Part shown: positions 52,285 through 59,927 of the stretch, in pieces
Position numbering within the stretch: the first letter of the stretch is position 1
Layout: each line of letters starts with the position of its first letter
NCBI RefSeq assembly: GCF_003261175.1
Contig: NZ_QLNP01000042.1
Location: forward strand, 1 to 64,000
From: Arthrobacter globiformis
GTDB lineage: Bacteria; Actinomycetota; Actinomycetes; Actinomycetales; Micrococcaceae
DNA: 64,000 nucleotides
Direction: 5' to 3'
Notes under the pieces: generated by a model
What the model was told of the DNA's origin: nothing
What the model saw: only the letters and a program-made list of their open reading frames with translations
Database searches by the model: none
Position numbers and translations under genes: made by a program

Positions 52285-53520
52285 GTGCTGAAGATTGGGT
52301 TGACGGGCGGCATCGCCTCGGGGAAGTCGTTGGTGGCGACGCGCTTGGAAGAACTGGGGGCGGTGCTCGTCGATGCGGACGCGATCGCCCGTGAAGTGGT
52401 GGAACCGGGAACTCCGGGGTTGGCCGCCGTCGTGGAAGCGTTCGGCCCGGACATCCTCGACGGCGAGGGGAGGCTCGACCGGCCGCGCCTCGGGACCATC
52501 GTGTTCCAGGAGCCGGAACGGCGTGCCGAGCTCAATGGCATCGTCCACCCGCTGGTGCGTGAACGCGCCGCGGCGGTGATTGCGGCCGCGCCGGGGGACG
52601 CGGTGGTGGTGCAGGACATCCCGCTCCTGGTGGAAACCGGACAGCAGAAGAACTTCCACCTCGTGCTGGTGGTGGATGCGCCCGAGGATGTCCGCCTGCA
52701 GCGAATGACCGGGCACCGCGGGATGACTGAAGCGGACGCCCGTTCACGAATGGCCGCCCAGGCGTCCCGCCAGGACCGGCTCGCCGCTGCGGACGTGGTC
52801 CTTCCCAACGCCGGCACGCGCGAGGAACTGCTTGCCGCGGTGGACCGGCTGTGGGAGGGGCGGCTCGTGCCCTTCGCGAGGAACGTCAGCCAAGCCGCGG
52901 TGGCCGGCCGCAGCGGCGCGCCCCTCCTCGTGGCCCCGGACCCGGACTGGCCGCGCCAGGCTGCCGTCCTGGCCGAGCGGCTCCAGGCCGCCGCCCCGGA
53001 GGGTGTCCTCGCCGTGGACCACATCGGGTCGACGTCGGTTCCCGGCCTCCAAGCGAAGGACGTCATCGACCTGCAGCTCGCGGTCGCTGACCTCGCGACG
53101 GCAGACCGGATTGCGCCCCTGCTGGGTGCCGCGGGGTTCCCGCTCTGGCCGGGCGTCCTGATGGACAGCCCCCACGGGCGCTTTGACCCCGCTGCCTGGT
53201 CCAAGCGCCTACACGGCAACGCCGACCCGGCCCGTCCGGTCAATCTCCATGTCCGGGTGGCCGGTTCGCCGGGCTGGCGGTTTGCCCTCTGCTTCCGCGA
53301 CTGGCTGCGCGCCGATCCGGCGGCACGGGAGGAGTACGCCGCGGAGAAGCGCAGGCTGGCCGCCCTGCATGCTTCCGACGCGAACACGGCGGGCTACGCC
53401 GACCACAAAGAGGCCTGGTTCCGGGACGTCGGGGCTCCCGGAATGGAACGGTGGGCCGAAAGCAGCGGCTGGCAGCCGCCGTCGTACGCCTCCAGCTCCG
53501 CCAACGCGGGTCAACGCTGA
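52285..53520 (+). CDS. coaE: Dephospho-CoA kinase fused to a GrpB (UPF0157) domain
   Basis: A 411-residue protein. The N-terminal about 200 residues are CoaE: P-loop GLTGGIASGKS (4-14), VDADAIAREVVEPGTPGL, and the LID region RMTGHRGMTEADA. The last step of coenzyme A synthesis is phosphorylation of dephospho-CoA. The C-terminal about 190 residues are a GrpB/UPF0157 nucleotidyltransferase-fold domain (VDHIGSTSVPGLQAKDVIDLQL; GRFDPAAWSKRLHGNADP). The fusion is common in actinobacteria and its second activity is not established. It stands upstream of uvrB, which has its own promoter. Confidence 0.94.
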   Translation: MLKIGLTGGIASGKSLVATRLEELGAVLVDADAIAREVVEPGTPGLAAVVEAFGPDILDGEGRLDRPRLGTIVFQEPERRAELNGIVHPLVRERAAAVIAAAPGDAVVVQDIPLLVETGQQKNFHLVLVVDAPEDVRLQRMTGHRGMTEADARSRMAAQASRQDRLAAADVVLPNAGTREELLAAVDRLWEGRLVPFARNVSQAAVAGRSGAPLLVAPDPDWPRQAAVLAERLQAAAPEGVLAVDHIGSTSVPGLQAKDVIDLQLAVADLATADRIAPLLGAAGFPLWPGVLMDSPHGRFDPAAWSKRLHGNADPARPVNLHVRVAGSPGWRFALCFRDWLRADPAAREEYAAEKRRLAALHASDANTAGYADHKEAWFRDVGAPGMERWAESSGWQPPSYASSSANAGQR

Positions 53521-53570
53521 ATCCAGTACAGCCCAAAGCAGAATCAGGAGTTCCTGTCAGTGGCCGGCTG

Positions 53571-53576
53571 TAGATT
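53571..53576 (+). promoter_or_regulatory. -10 element (TAGATT) for leaderless uvrB mRNA
   Basis: TAGATT lies 6 bases before ATG 53583; no Shine-Dalgarno site is present. I did not find a clear LexA box. Confidence 0.55.
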
Positions 53577-53582
53577 AGATGC

Positions 53583-55682
53583 ATGAGTCTTGCGCAGGAG
53601 GTCAACCGAGTCGTTGCGCCCTTCGAGGTCATCAGCGAGTTCCAGCCCGCCGGTGACCAGCCGGCGGCCATCGCCGAGCTGACGGAGCGCATCAAAAACG
53701 GCGAAAAGGACGTGGTGCTGCTCGGCGCCACCGGTACCGGCAAGAGCGCCACCACTGCGTGGCTGATCGAGCAGGTCCAGCGGCCCACTCTGGTGATGGT
53801 CCAGAACAAGACCCTCGCGGCGCAGCTGGCCAACGAGTTCCGCGAACTCCTGCCGAACAATGCGGTGGAGTACTTCGTGTCCTACTACGACTACTACCAG
53901 CCCGAGGCGTACGTCGCGCAGACGGACACGTTCATAGAAAAGGACTCCTCCATTAACGAGGAAGTGGAACGGCTCCGGCACTCCGCCACCAACGCGCTCC
54001 TCACCCGCCGCGACGTGATTGTGGTGGCAACCGTGTCCTGCATCTACGGCCTTGGCACGCCGGAAGAGTACATCGCCGGCATGGTGACGCTGCGCAAGGG
54101 CGCCGAAATGAACCGTGATGACCTGCTGCGCAAGTTCGTCTCCATGCAGTACGCCCGCAATGACATGGACTTCCACCGCGGCACCTTCCGGGTCCGCGGC
54201 GACACCGTCGAAATCATTCCCATGTATGAGGAACTGGCCATCCGGATCGAGTTCTTCGGGGATGAGATTGAGAACATCCATACCCTGCACCCGCTGACCG
54301 GCGAGGTGATCCGGGACGAAGAGGAAATGTACGTGTTCCCGGCCTCGCACTATGTGGCCGGCCCCGAGCGGATGGCGCGTGCCATAAAGCGGATTGAGGA
54401 CGAACTCGCCGACCGGCTCCAGGTCCTGGAGAGCCAGAACAAGCTCGTGGAATCCCAGCGGCTGCGGATGCGCACCACTTACGACCTCGAGATGATGCAG
54501 CAGATGGGTTTCTGCAACGGCATCGAGAACTACTCATCGCACATTGACGGCCGCGCCCGCGGAACCGCCCCGCATTGCCTCCTGGACTACTTCCCGGACG
54601 ATTTCCTGCTGGTGGTGGACGAATCCCACGTGACCATCCCGCAGATCGGGGCCATGTACGAAGGCGATATGTCCCGCAAGCGGAACCTGGTGGACTTCGG
54701 CTTCCGGCTGCCGTCCGCCATGGACAACCGGCCGTTGAAATGGGACGAGTTCCTGGAGCGCGTAGGCCAGACGGTCTATTTGTCCGCCACGCCCGGCAAG
54801 TACGAACTTGGCAAGGCGGACGGCTTCGTCCAGCAGATCATCCGTCCCACCGGCCTGATCGACCCCGAGGTGGTGGTCAAGCCCACTAAAGGCCAGATCG
54901 ACGACCTGCTGGGTGAGATCAAGACCCGTACCGAGAAGAACGAACGCGTCCTGGTCACCACGCTCACCAAGCGGATGGCGGAGGACCTCACCGACTACCT
55001 CCTCGGCCACGGCATCAAGGTGGAGTACCTGCACTCCGACGTCGACACGCTGCGGCGTGTTGAGCTGCTCCGCGAACTCCGGATGGGTGTGTTCGACGTC
55101 CTGGTTGGCATCAACCTGCTCCGGGAAGGCCTTGACCTGCCGGAGGTCTCCTTGGTAAGCATCCTGGACGCGGACAAGGAAGGCTTCCTGCGGTCGTCCA
55201 CGTCCCTGATCCAGACCATCGGCCGGGCCGCGCGCAACGTCTCGGGCCAGGTCCACATGTACGCGGACCGGATTACTGACTCCATGGCCCATGCCATCGA
55301 TGAAACAAACCGGCGCCGCGCCATCCAGGTGGCCTACAACACGGAAAACGGAATCGACCCGCAACCGCTGCGGAAGAAGATCGCCGACATCACCGACCAG
55401 CTGGCCAAGGAAGACGCGGACACCCAGGAGCTGCTCAACAGCAACCGTTTGGCCAAGGGCGCCAAGCGCGGCAAATCCGCCGCCAAGGGGGCCGCAACCG
55501 TCCGCGCCGACGGGCTGGCGGCCGCGCCTGCCGAGGACCTCGTGGGCCTGATCGAGCAGCTGACCGAGCAGATGCACGGAGCGGCCGCCGAGCTGCAGTT
55601 CGAAGTGGCTGCCCGCATCCGCGACGAAGTTTCCGAGCTCAAGAAGGAACTGCGGCAGATGCAGTCAGCCGGGCACGCCTAG
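53583..55682 (+). CDS. uvrB: Excinuclease ABC subunit B
   Basis: A 699-residue protein. Walker [11 protein letters not shown] near residue 45, the beta-hairpin [17 protein letters not shown] near residue 100 used to probe the damaged strand, [10 protein letters not shown] (DEAD-like box), helicase motif VI region QTIGRAARN, and a C-terminal UVR motif (about 650-685) for binding UvrC. It verifies lesions after UvrA loading in nucleotide excision repair. uvrA and uvrC are outside the window. Confidence 0.97.
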   Translation: MSLAQEVNRVVAPFEVISEFQPAGDQPAAIAELTERIKNGEKDVVLLGATGTGKSATTAWLIEQVQRPTLVMVQNKTLAAQLANEFRELLPNNAVEYFVSYYDYYQPEAYVAQTDTFIEKDSSINEEVERLRHSATNALLTRRDVIVVATVSCIYGLGTPEEYIAGMVTLRKGAEMNRDDLLRKFVSMQYARNDMDFHRGTFRVRGDTVEIIPMYEELAIRIEFFGDEIENIHTLHPLTGEVIRDEEEMYVFPASHYVAGPERMARAIKRIEDELADRLQVLESQNKLVESQRLRMRTTYDLEMMQQMGFCNGIENYSSHIDGRARGTAPHCLLDYFPDDFLLVVDESHVTIPQIGAMYEGDMSRKRNLVDFGFRLPSAMDNRPLKWDEFLERVGQTVYLSATPGKYELGKADGFVQQIIRPTGLIDPEVVVKPTKGQIDDLLGEIKTRTEKNERVLVTTLTKRMAEDLTDYLLGHGIKVEYLHSDVDTLRRVELLRELRMGVFDVLVGINLLREGLDLPEVSLVSILDADKEGFLRSSTSLIQTIGRAARNVSGQVHMYADRITDSMAHAIDETNRRRAIQVAYNTENGIDPQPLRKKIADITDQLAKEDADTQELLNSNRLAKGAKRGKSAAKGAATVRADGLAAAPAEDLVGLIEQLTEQMHGAAAELQFEVAARIRDEVSELKKELRQMQSAGHA

Positions 55683-55759
55683 CGGCTGCTGGATCAGGTG
55701 GCGCGGGCGCCGTCACGTGGCGCGGGGGACCGCGCCTCTAGGGTAAAGTTGAGGTCACG

Positions 55760-55880
55760 TAGGGGAGTATCCCAAGCGCTACGAACGTCAACACGCAGGG
55801 CACAGATGCCCTGCCGGGCGTAGCGGGCAGCCACATCAGCACCAAGTGCACAGGTTCGCCGGAGAGACTTACACCGGTTT
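55760..55880 (+). promoter_or_regulatory. Probable yybP-ykoY (manganese) riboswitch before terC
   Basis: The leader has GGGGAGTA at the left (55762 on), a CGCTACGAACGTC segment, a GC-rich hairpin of GCAGGGCACAGATGCCCTGC type at about 55795-55814, and CCGGAGAGACTT at 55859-55870. These are the conserved loop sequences of the yybP-ykoY class, which senses Mn2+ and commonly precedes TerC-family genes. TAGGGT at 55739-55744 may be the -10 box. Confidence 0.72.
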
Positions 55881-55905
55881 TCTGTACCCTGCGAAAGGCA
55901 TTTTT

Positions 55906-56931
55906 GTGGAACTTCCCGTCTGGTTCGAGGTCGGCTCGTTCGTCGTCCTCGGCCTCATCCTCCTTATGGACCTGCTTCTGGTAGTGCGCCGTCCGCATGA
56001 GCCCTCCATGAAGGAAGCCGGCCTCTGGGTGGCCTTCTACGTCGCACTGGCCCTCGTGTTTGCCGGTGCCATGTTCGCGTTCACGGGGCCCGAGTACGGC
56101 GGCCAGTTCGTTGCCGGCTGGGTGACTGAGTACAGCCTCAGCATCGACAACCTGTTTGTCTTCATCATCATCATGGCCCGCTTCTCCGTGCCCCGTAAGT
56201 ACCAGCAGGAAGTGCTGATGGTGGGCATCATCATCGCACTGGTCCTGCGCGGCATCTTCATCATGCTCGGCGCCATCGTGATCGAGCAGTTCAGCTGGGT
56301 CTTCTACATCTTCGGCGCCTTCCTCCTCTGGACCGCCTGGAAGCAGGCGCAGGACGAGGGTGAAGACGAAGAGGACAAGGAGAACGCCCTCATCGGCAAG
56401 CTCCGCAAGGTCATCCCCATGTCCGAGAAGTTCGACGGCGGCAAGCTGCGCACCACCGTGGACGGCAAGAAGGTCTTCACCCCCATGCTGATCGTCTTCG
56501 TCACCATCGGCATGACCGACCTGCTCTTCGCGGTTGACTCCATCCCCGCGATCTTCGGCCTGACGCAGAGTGCCTTCATCGTCTTCACGGCGAACATTTT
56601 TGCCCTGATGGGCCTGCGGCAGCTGTACTTCCTGCTCGGCGGCCTGATGAACCGCCTCATCTACCTGAAGCACGCACTGTCCATCATCCTGGCGTTCATC
56701 GGCGTGAAGCTGATCCTGCACGCCATGCACGTCAACGAGCTGCCGTTTATCAACGGCGGGCACCACATCGAGTGGGCCCCGGAAATCCCGACGTACGTGT
56801 CCCTCGCGGTCATCATCGGCACCATCATCATCGCTGTGATCGCCAGCCTGGTGAGCTCCGGCGCACAGAAGGCCAAGCTGGATGCCCGCCTCGAGGAGGA
56901 CTCCCGGAAGAGCCTGAGCGACGTCGACTAG
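55906..56931 (+). CDS. TerC-family membrane protein (Alx-like, probable manganese exporter)
   Basis: A 341-residue membrane protein from GTG 55906 (AAAGG upstream); the open frame to 55846 lies within the riboswitch. Nine or so hydrophobic helices carry the TerC acidic motifs: YSLSIDNLFVFIIIMARF and MTDLLFAVDSIPAIFGL, each with an Asp in a helix, and TANIFALMGLRQLYFLL. Recent work links TerC proteins to Mn2+ export and metalation of exported enzymes; the riboswitch fits this. Tellurite resistance is the historic label. A strong terminator follows. Confidence 0.92.
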   Translation: MELPVWFEVGSFVVLGLILLMDLLLVVRRPHEPSMKEAGLWVAFYVALALVFAGAMFAFTGPEYGGQFVAGWVTEYSLSIDNLFVFIIIMARFSVPRKYQQEVLMVGIIIALVLRGIFIMLGAIVIEQFSWVFYIFGAFLLWTAWKQAQDEGEDEEDKENALIGKLRKVIPMSEKFDGGKLRTTVDGKKVFTPMLIVFVTIGMTDLLFAVDSIPAIFGLTQSAFIVFTANIFALMGLRQLYFLLGGLMNRLIYLKHALSIILAFIGVKLILHAMHVNELPFINGGHHIEWAPEIPTYVSLAVIIGTIIIAVIASLVSSGAQKAKLDARLEEDSRKSLSDVD

Positions 56932-56953
56932 GCTTCCCAGCCAGTCCCAGCAC

Positions 56954-56992
56954 AAAGCAACCCCGGCCACAGGTGGCCGGGGTTGCTTTTTG
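56954..56992 (+). terminator. terC terminator
   Basis: AAAGCAACCCCGGCCAC and GTGGCCGGGGTTGCTTT arms with a very short loop, followed by TTTGC: a strong Rho-independent terminator 22 bases after the stop. Confidence 0.88.
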
Positions 56993-57015
56993 CATGTCGG
57001 GGGGCAAATCCGAAG

Positions 57016-57076
57016 CGCGAACTGGCAGGTAATGCCCTTAACTCCCCGTTTTGAGGGCGTTATCTGCCAGTTCGCG
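57016..57076. repeat. Large imperfect palindrome between convergent genes
   Basis: Arms 57017-57038 and 57054-57075 pair over 22 bases with two G-U type mismatches around a 15-base loop; the outer bases GCGAACTGGCAG and CTGCCAGTTCGC are perfect. It lies between the terC terminator and the S33 peptidase stop. Likely a REP/MITE-like element or a minus-strand terminator. Confidence 0.7.
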
Positions 57077-57119
57077 TGACCTGTGGGTCCATTAGCGCCG
57101 GATTTGTTTTCTGAATGGC

Positions 57120-58475
57120 TCAGCGGGCGGAGCGCACCATGCCGAGCAGGCGGCCGAAGATGGCCTCACCGTCGTCCGCGATGCCGTCGTGGTGGAACTC
57201 ACCGGTTTCCCATGTCTTCAGCTTGCGGACGGCGGCAGCCGTCTCCATGGAGAGCCCGTGGTCCACATAGATGTCATCGCGGTAGACGGCGGCCGCCGCG
57301 GGCACGATGTTGGCAGCCAGCTGCGCGGTGTCGTACAGGGGCTTCCAGTCAGCCTTGGCCGCCAGCAGTTCCGCCACTTCCTGCAGCGGGCGAAGGGCAG
57401 GGTCCTGTTCGAAGTACCACGGGTAGACCATCTCGCCGGTCAGGAGTGGCTCGGCAGCGTCCGGGCTGAACTCCGGGAACTCCTCGAGAACCCGCCAGGC
57501 CGCCCAGCCCGTGGCCGCGTTCTGGCCATAGATGGACTCATGCATCAGCGCGTACAGCGGATTGGCTGCCCGCGAGACCAGGGGGCGGACCTGCTCCAGG
57601 AACGGATCGGAAAGGCGCGGACCGCCGGGCGCCTGCACAAAGGCGTCCTCCAGCAGGTTGTGCAGGGTGTCCACCCGGGTGTTCCCGCCGAGGAAGGACC
57701 CCACCATCTGGAACCTCTCCACCGTGAGGGGAGAACCGTCCGGGAGGTACTCCGCCGTGCTGCGGAGGTGGCTGGCGATGCGGTTTACCGCTTCCCGGTC
57801 CTCGGGGTACCAGCCGAAGTACTCCGCGTTGCGGGCTGCCACCCGCCTGAAGGTCTCGCGGTAGACCCGCTCGGGGGAACCGGTGAGCGGGGCGAGTCCT
57901 CCGGTGATCAGTACCTCGCGCAGGCCCGTGGGGGCGAACGAAAGGTACGTGAGCGCGCAGAAGCCGCCGTAGCTCTGCCCGTAGACAGTCCACGGCTCCG
58001 AACCGAGAGCCTGGCGGATGAGCTCCGCGTCCGCAATGATCGAATCAGCCCGGAAGTGCTCAAGGTACCTCGCCTGGGCTGCCGCATCCCCGCGCAGCGG
58101 CAGGGTGTTGCGGTCAATGAGGGAGGAGAGGCCGGTGCCCCGCTGGTCCAGCATCAGGATGCGGAAGTCCTTGGCGGCCGCTTTGCTCCAGCCCCCCAGC
58201 GACGCGAAGCGGTTGCCGCGCCCGCCGGGACCGCCCTGAAGGTACAGGAGCCAGGGCAAATCGGCGGCTTCTGCCTCCGTGTGCTCGGCGGACACGTACT
58301 CGCGGGCGAAGACCGTGATCGTCTCGGCCGCGTCCTCCCCGCCCGGGCCGGCAAAATGGTCCAGCGGCAGGGTGAAGTAGTGTTCTGCGGTGCGCATCCC
58401 GCGGAAGTTGTGCCGGGCGCGGACTGTATGGACCGGGCCCGCATGAACTGTGGCGTCCAGTGCTGCCTCAGCCAT
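57120..58475 (-). CDS. Proline iminopeptidase-like alpha/beta hydrolase (S33)
   Basis: A 451-residue protein. LYLQGGPGGRGNRF (about 77-90) is the oxyanion motif of prolyl aminopeptidases; the nucleophile is S168 in VYGQSYGGFCALTYL; the catalytic Asp and His lie in the C-terminal part (YVDHGLSME, GEFHHDGI). Expected to release N-terminal Pro or other residues from peptides in the cytoplasm. Start taken at ATG 58475; a GTG at 58481 is also possible. It overlaps the upstream acetyltransferase gene by 8 bases, so the two are cotranscribed. Confidence 0.9.
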   Translation of the reverse strand: MAEAALDATVHAGPVHTVRARHNFRGMRTAEHYFTLPLDHFAGPGGEDAAETITVFAREYVSAEHTEAEAADLPWLLYLQGGPGGRGNRFASLGGWSKAAAKDFRILMLDQRGTGLSSLIDRNTLPLRGDAAAQARYLEHFRADSIIADAELIRQALGSEPWTVYGQSYGGFCALTYLSFAPTGLREVLITGGLAPLTGSPERVYRETFRRVAARNAEYFGWYPEDREAVNRIASHLRSTAEYLPDGSPLTVERFQMVGSFLGGNTRVDTLHNLLEDAFVQAPGGPRLSDPFLEQVRPLVSRAANPLYALMHESIYGQNAATGWAAWRVLEEFPEFSPDAAEPLLTGEMVYPWYFEQDPALRPLQEVAELLAAKADWKPLYDTAQLAANIVPAAAAVYRDDIYVDHGLSMETAAAVRKLKTWETGEFHHDGIADDGEAIFGRLLGMVRSAR

Positions 58476-58968
58476 GGACACCGGCCTCGCTGCGGCTGCC
58501 GAACTCTGCCAGCGCCGTTCCGGTCAGCCGGAACGTGGACCATTCCTCCATCGGGAATGCCCCGAGCTTCCGGTAGAAGTTGATGGACGGTTCGTTCCAG
58601 TCCAGGACGCTCCATTCCACGCGCGCGTAGCCGCGTTCGACGGCGGTCGCCGCCAAATGCTGCAGAAGGGCCTTCCCGTGGCCCTCGCCGCGCGCCTCCG
58701 GGGTGACGTAAAGGTCCTCCAGATAGATTCCGTGCACGCCTTCCCACGTTGAGTAGTTCAGGAACCAGAGCGCGAAGCCACGCACGTCGCCGGCCTCATT
58801 CTCGGCCATGTGCGCATACACGCGCGGGTTGCTGCCGAAGAGCACCTCGGTGAGCATCTCGGGCGTGTTCCGGACGGCGTCGGGCTCTTTTTCATAGACA
58901 GCCAGCTCGTGGATCAACTGCAGGATAACGGGAACGTCGGCGGGTGTTGCGGGACGGATTACACTCAT
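58468..58968 (-). CDS. GNAT-family N-acetyltransferase
   Basis: A 166-residue protein of the diamine-acetyltransferase-like GNAT type: IRPATPADVPVILQLIHELAVYEK at the start, acetyl-CoA loop EARGEGHGKALLQHLAATAV, and WNEPSINFYRKLGAFPMEEW. The LIYLEDLYVTPEARG strand fits spermidine/thialysine acetyltransferases (SSAT family); the substrate is probably a small amine. The promoter box at 58976 supports the ATG at 58968. Upstream gene of a two-gene operon with the S33 peptidase. Confidence 0.88.
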   Translation of the reverse strand: MSVIRPATPADVPVILQLIHELAVYEKEPDAVRNTPEMLTEVLFGSNPRVYAHMAENEAGDVRGFALWFLNYSTWEGVHGIYLEDLYVTPEARGEGHGKALLQHLAATAVERGYARVEWSVLDWNEPSINFYRKLGAFPMEEWSTFRLTGTALAEFGSRSEAGVHG

Positions 58969-58975
58969 GAGTCCG

Positions 58976-58981
58976 AGCTTA
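58976..58981 (-). promoter_or_regulatory. -10 element (TAAGCT) for leaderless GNAT-S33 operon
   Basis: On the minus strand TAAGCT is followed by 7 bases and ATG 58968. Confidence 0.5.
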
Positions 58982-59069
58982 CTGGGTCCTGGCTTGCTGG
59001 ATCAGGCCGGCAGCAGCAGGGCAGGGTGCCGCCGGAGTATAGGCTGTTGATTCCCATGACCTATCAAAA

Positions 59070-59867
59070 GTGCAGCAGCGCTTCCGCAGACGGTGCGACG
59101 GGGCGGCAGTGCCGGTAAGTGACCGTGTCCGTCTGGCTGCCGTGAGGCTGTCCAGCGTCGACCTCGGGCAGGCCGATACTTTGGACGACGGCGAGCGGCA
59201 GCGGGCAGCGTCGTTGGGTTCCGGAATTCAGCGGGACAGGTTCCTGGCCGGACGCATCGCGTTGCGGCGCCACGCCGCCGAAACCGCAGGGATGGGCGCC
59301 GCAGGGCTCCGGGCAGACTACATCTGCCGGGAGTGCAGGAGGGGCGACCGTGTGCACGGCATGCCCCGCTACCAGGCCGGTCCGTCCGGGCCTGCCGTTC
59401 TGGCGAGCCTGAGCCGGGCGGGGGACTGGTGCCTGCTGGCAGCCACAACTGACGAACGGGTCCTGGGAGTCGGCGTCGACCTGGAGGGCAGCACGGCCGC
59501 AGGCTTCGACGGGTTCGGGCTGGTTGCCCTTTCGGAGCGCGAGCGGGAACACCTGCAGAGGGTGGAGCCCGCACTTCGGCCAAGATTCCAGACACTCCTG
59601 TGGACGCGCAAGGAGGCAGTTCTCAAGGCGCTGGGCAGGGGACTGGCCGCCGTCGACCCGGCTCTGGTGGACGTTGCCGGACCCGTTCCCTTGCTGCCGG
59701 GCTTCCTGCAGGCACCGGCCCCGCCTTTGGTCACGGGCGTGCCTCTGGCGGGGGGCCAGGAAGGCAGCGGACAGCGTTGGCTGGTCGACGCCGTGGATCC
59801 GGAGTCAGTGGGACTGCCGCATTCCTTCATGGTGGCAATAGCGCTCGCAAGGACGCCCGGCCCGTAG
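59070..59867 (+). CDS. 4'-phosphopantetheinyl transferase family protein
   Basis: A 265-residue Sfp/EntD-like protein. It carries the family motifs RDRFLAGRIALRR, VLGVGVDLEG (the metal-binding GVDLE) and LLWTRKEAVLKALGRGL (the WxxKEA site). It transfers phosphopantetheine from CoA to carrier-protein serines. Two GTG starts are possible, 59070 and 59109; neither has a strong ribosome site. TAGGCT at 59040-59045 is probably the -10 box. A 20-residue open frame at 59056 overlaps the start and is not called. No carrier-protein genes are nearby, so its partners are elsewhere. Confidence 0.85.
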   Translation: MQQRFRRRCDGAAVPVSDRVRLAAVRLSSVDLGQADTLDDGERQRAASLGSGIQRDRFLAGRIALRRHAAETAGMGAAGLRADYICRECRRGDRVHGMPRYQAGPSGPAVLASLSRAGDWCLLAATTDERVLGVGVDLEGSTAAGFDGFGLVALSEREREHLQRVEPALRPRFQTLLWTRKEAVLKALGRGLAAVDPALVDVAGPVPLLPGFLQAPAPPLVTGVPLAGGQEGSGQRWLVDAVDPESVGLPHSFMVAIALARTPGP

Positions 59868-59873
59868 CTCGCG

Positions 59874-59927
59874 GCCCGCCTGTCAGAGCCTGCCCGCCTG
59901 TCAGAGCCTGCCCGCCTGTCAGAGGCG
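59874..59927. repeat. 18-base tandem repeat between convergent genes
   Basis: GCCCGCCTGTCAGAGCCT occurs at 59874 and 59892, with a third, diverging copy at 59910 that contains the stop codon of the helicase gene. Probably replication slippage. Confidence 0.85.

Noticed and set aside
59056-59118. 20-residue open frame near the PPTase start
   Set aside because: Overlaps the PPTase frame, has no ribosome site and its spacing from the TAGGCT box (10 bases) is too long for a leaderless start.
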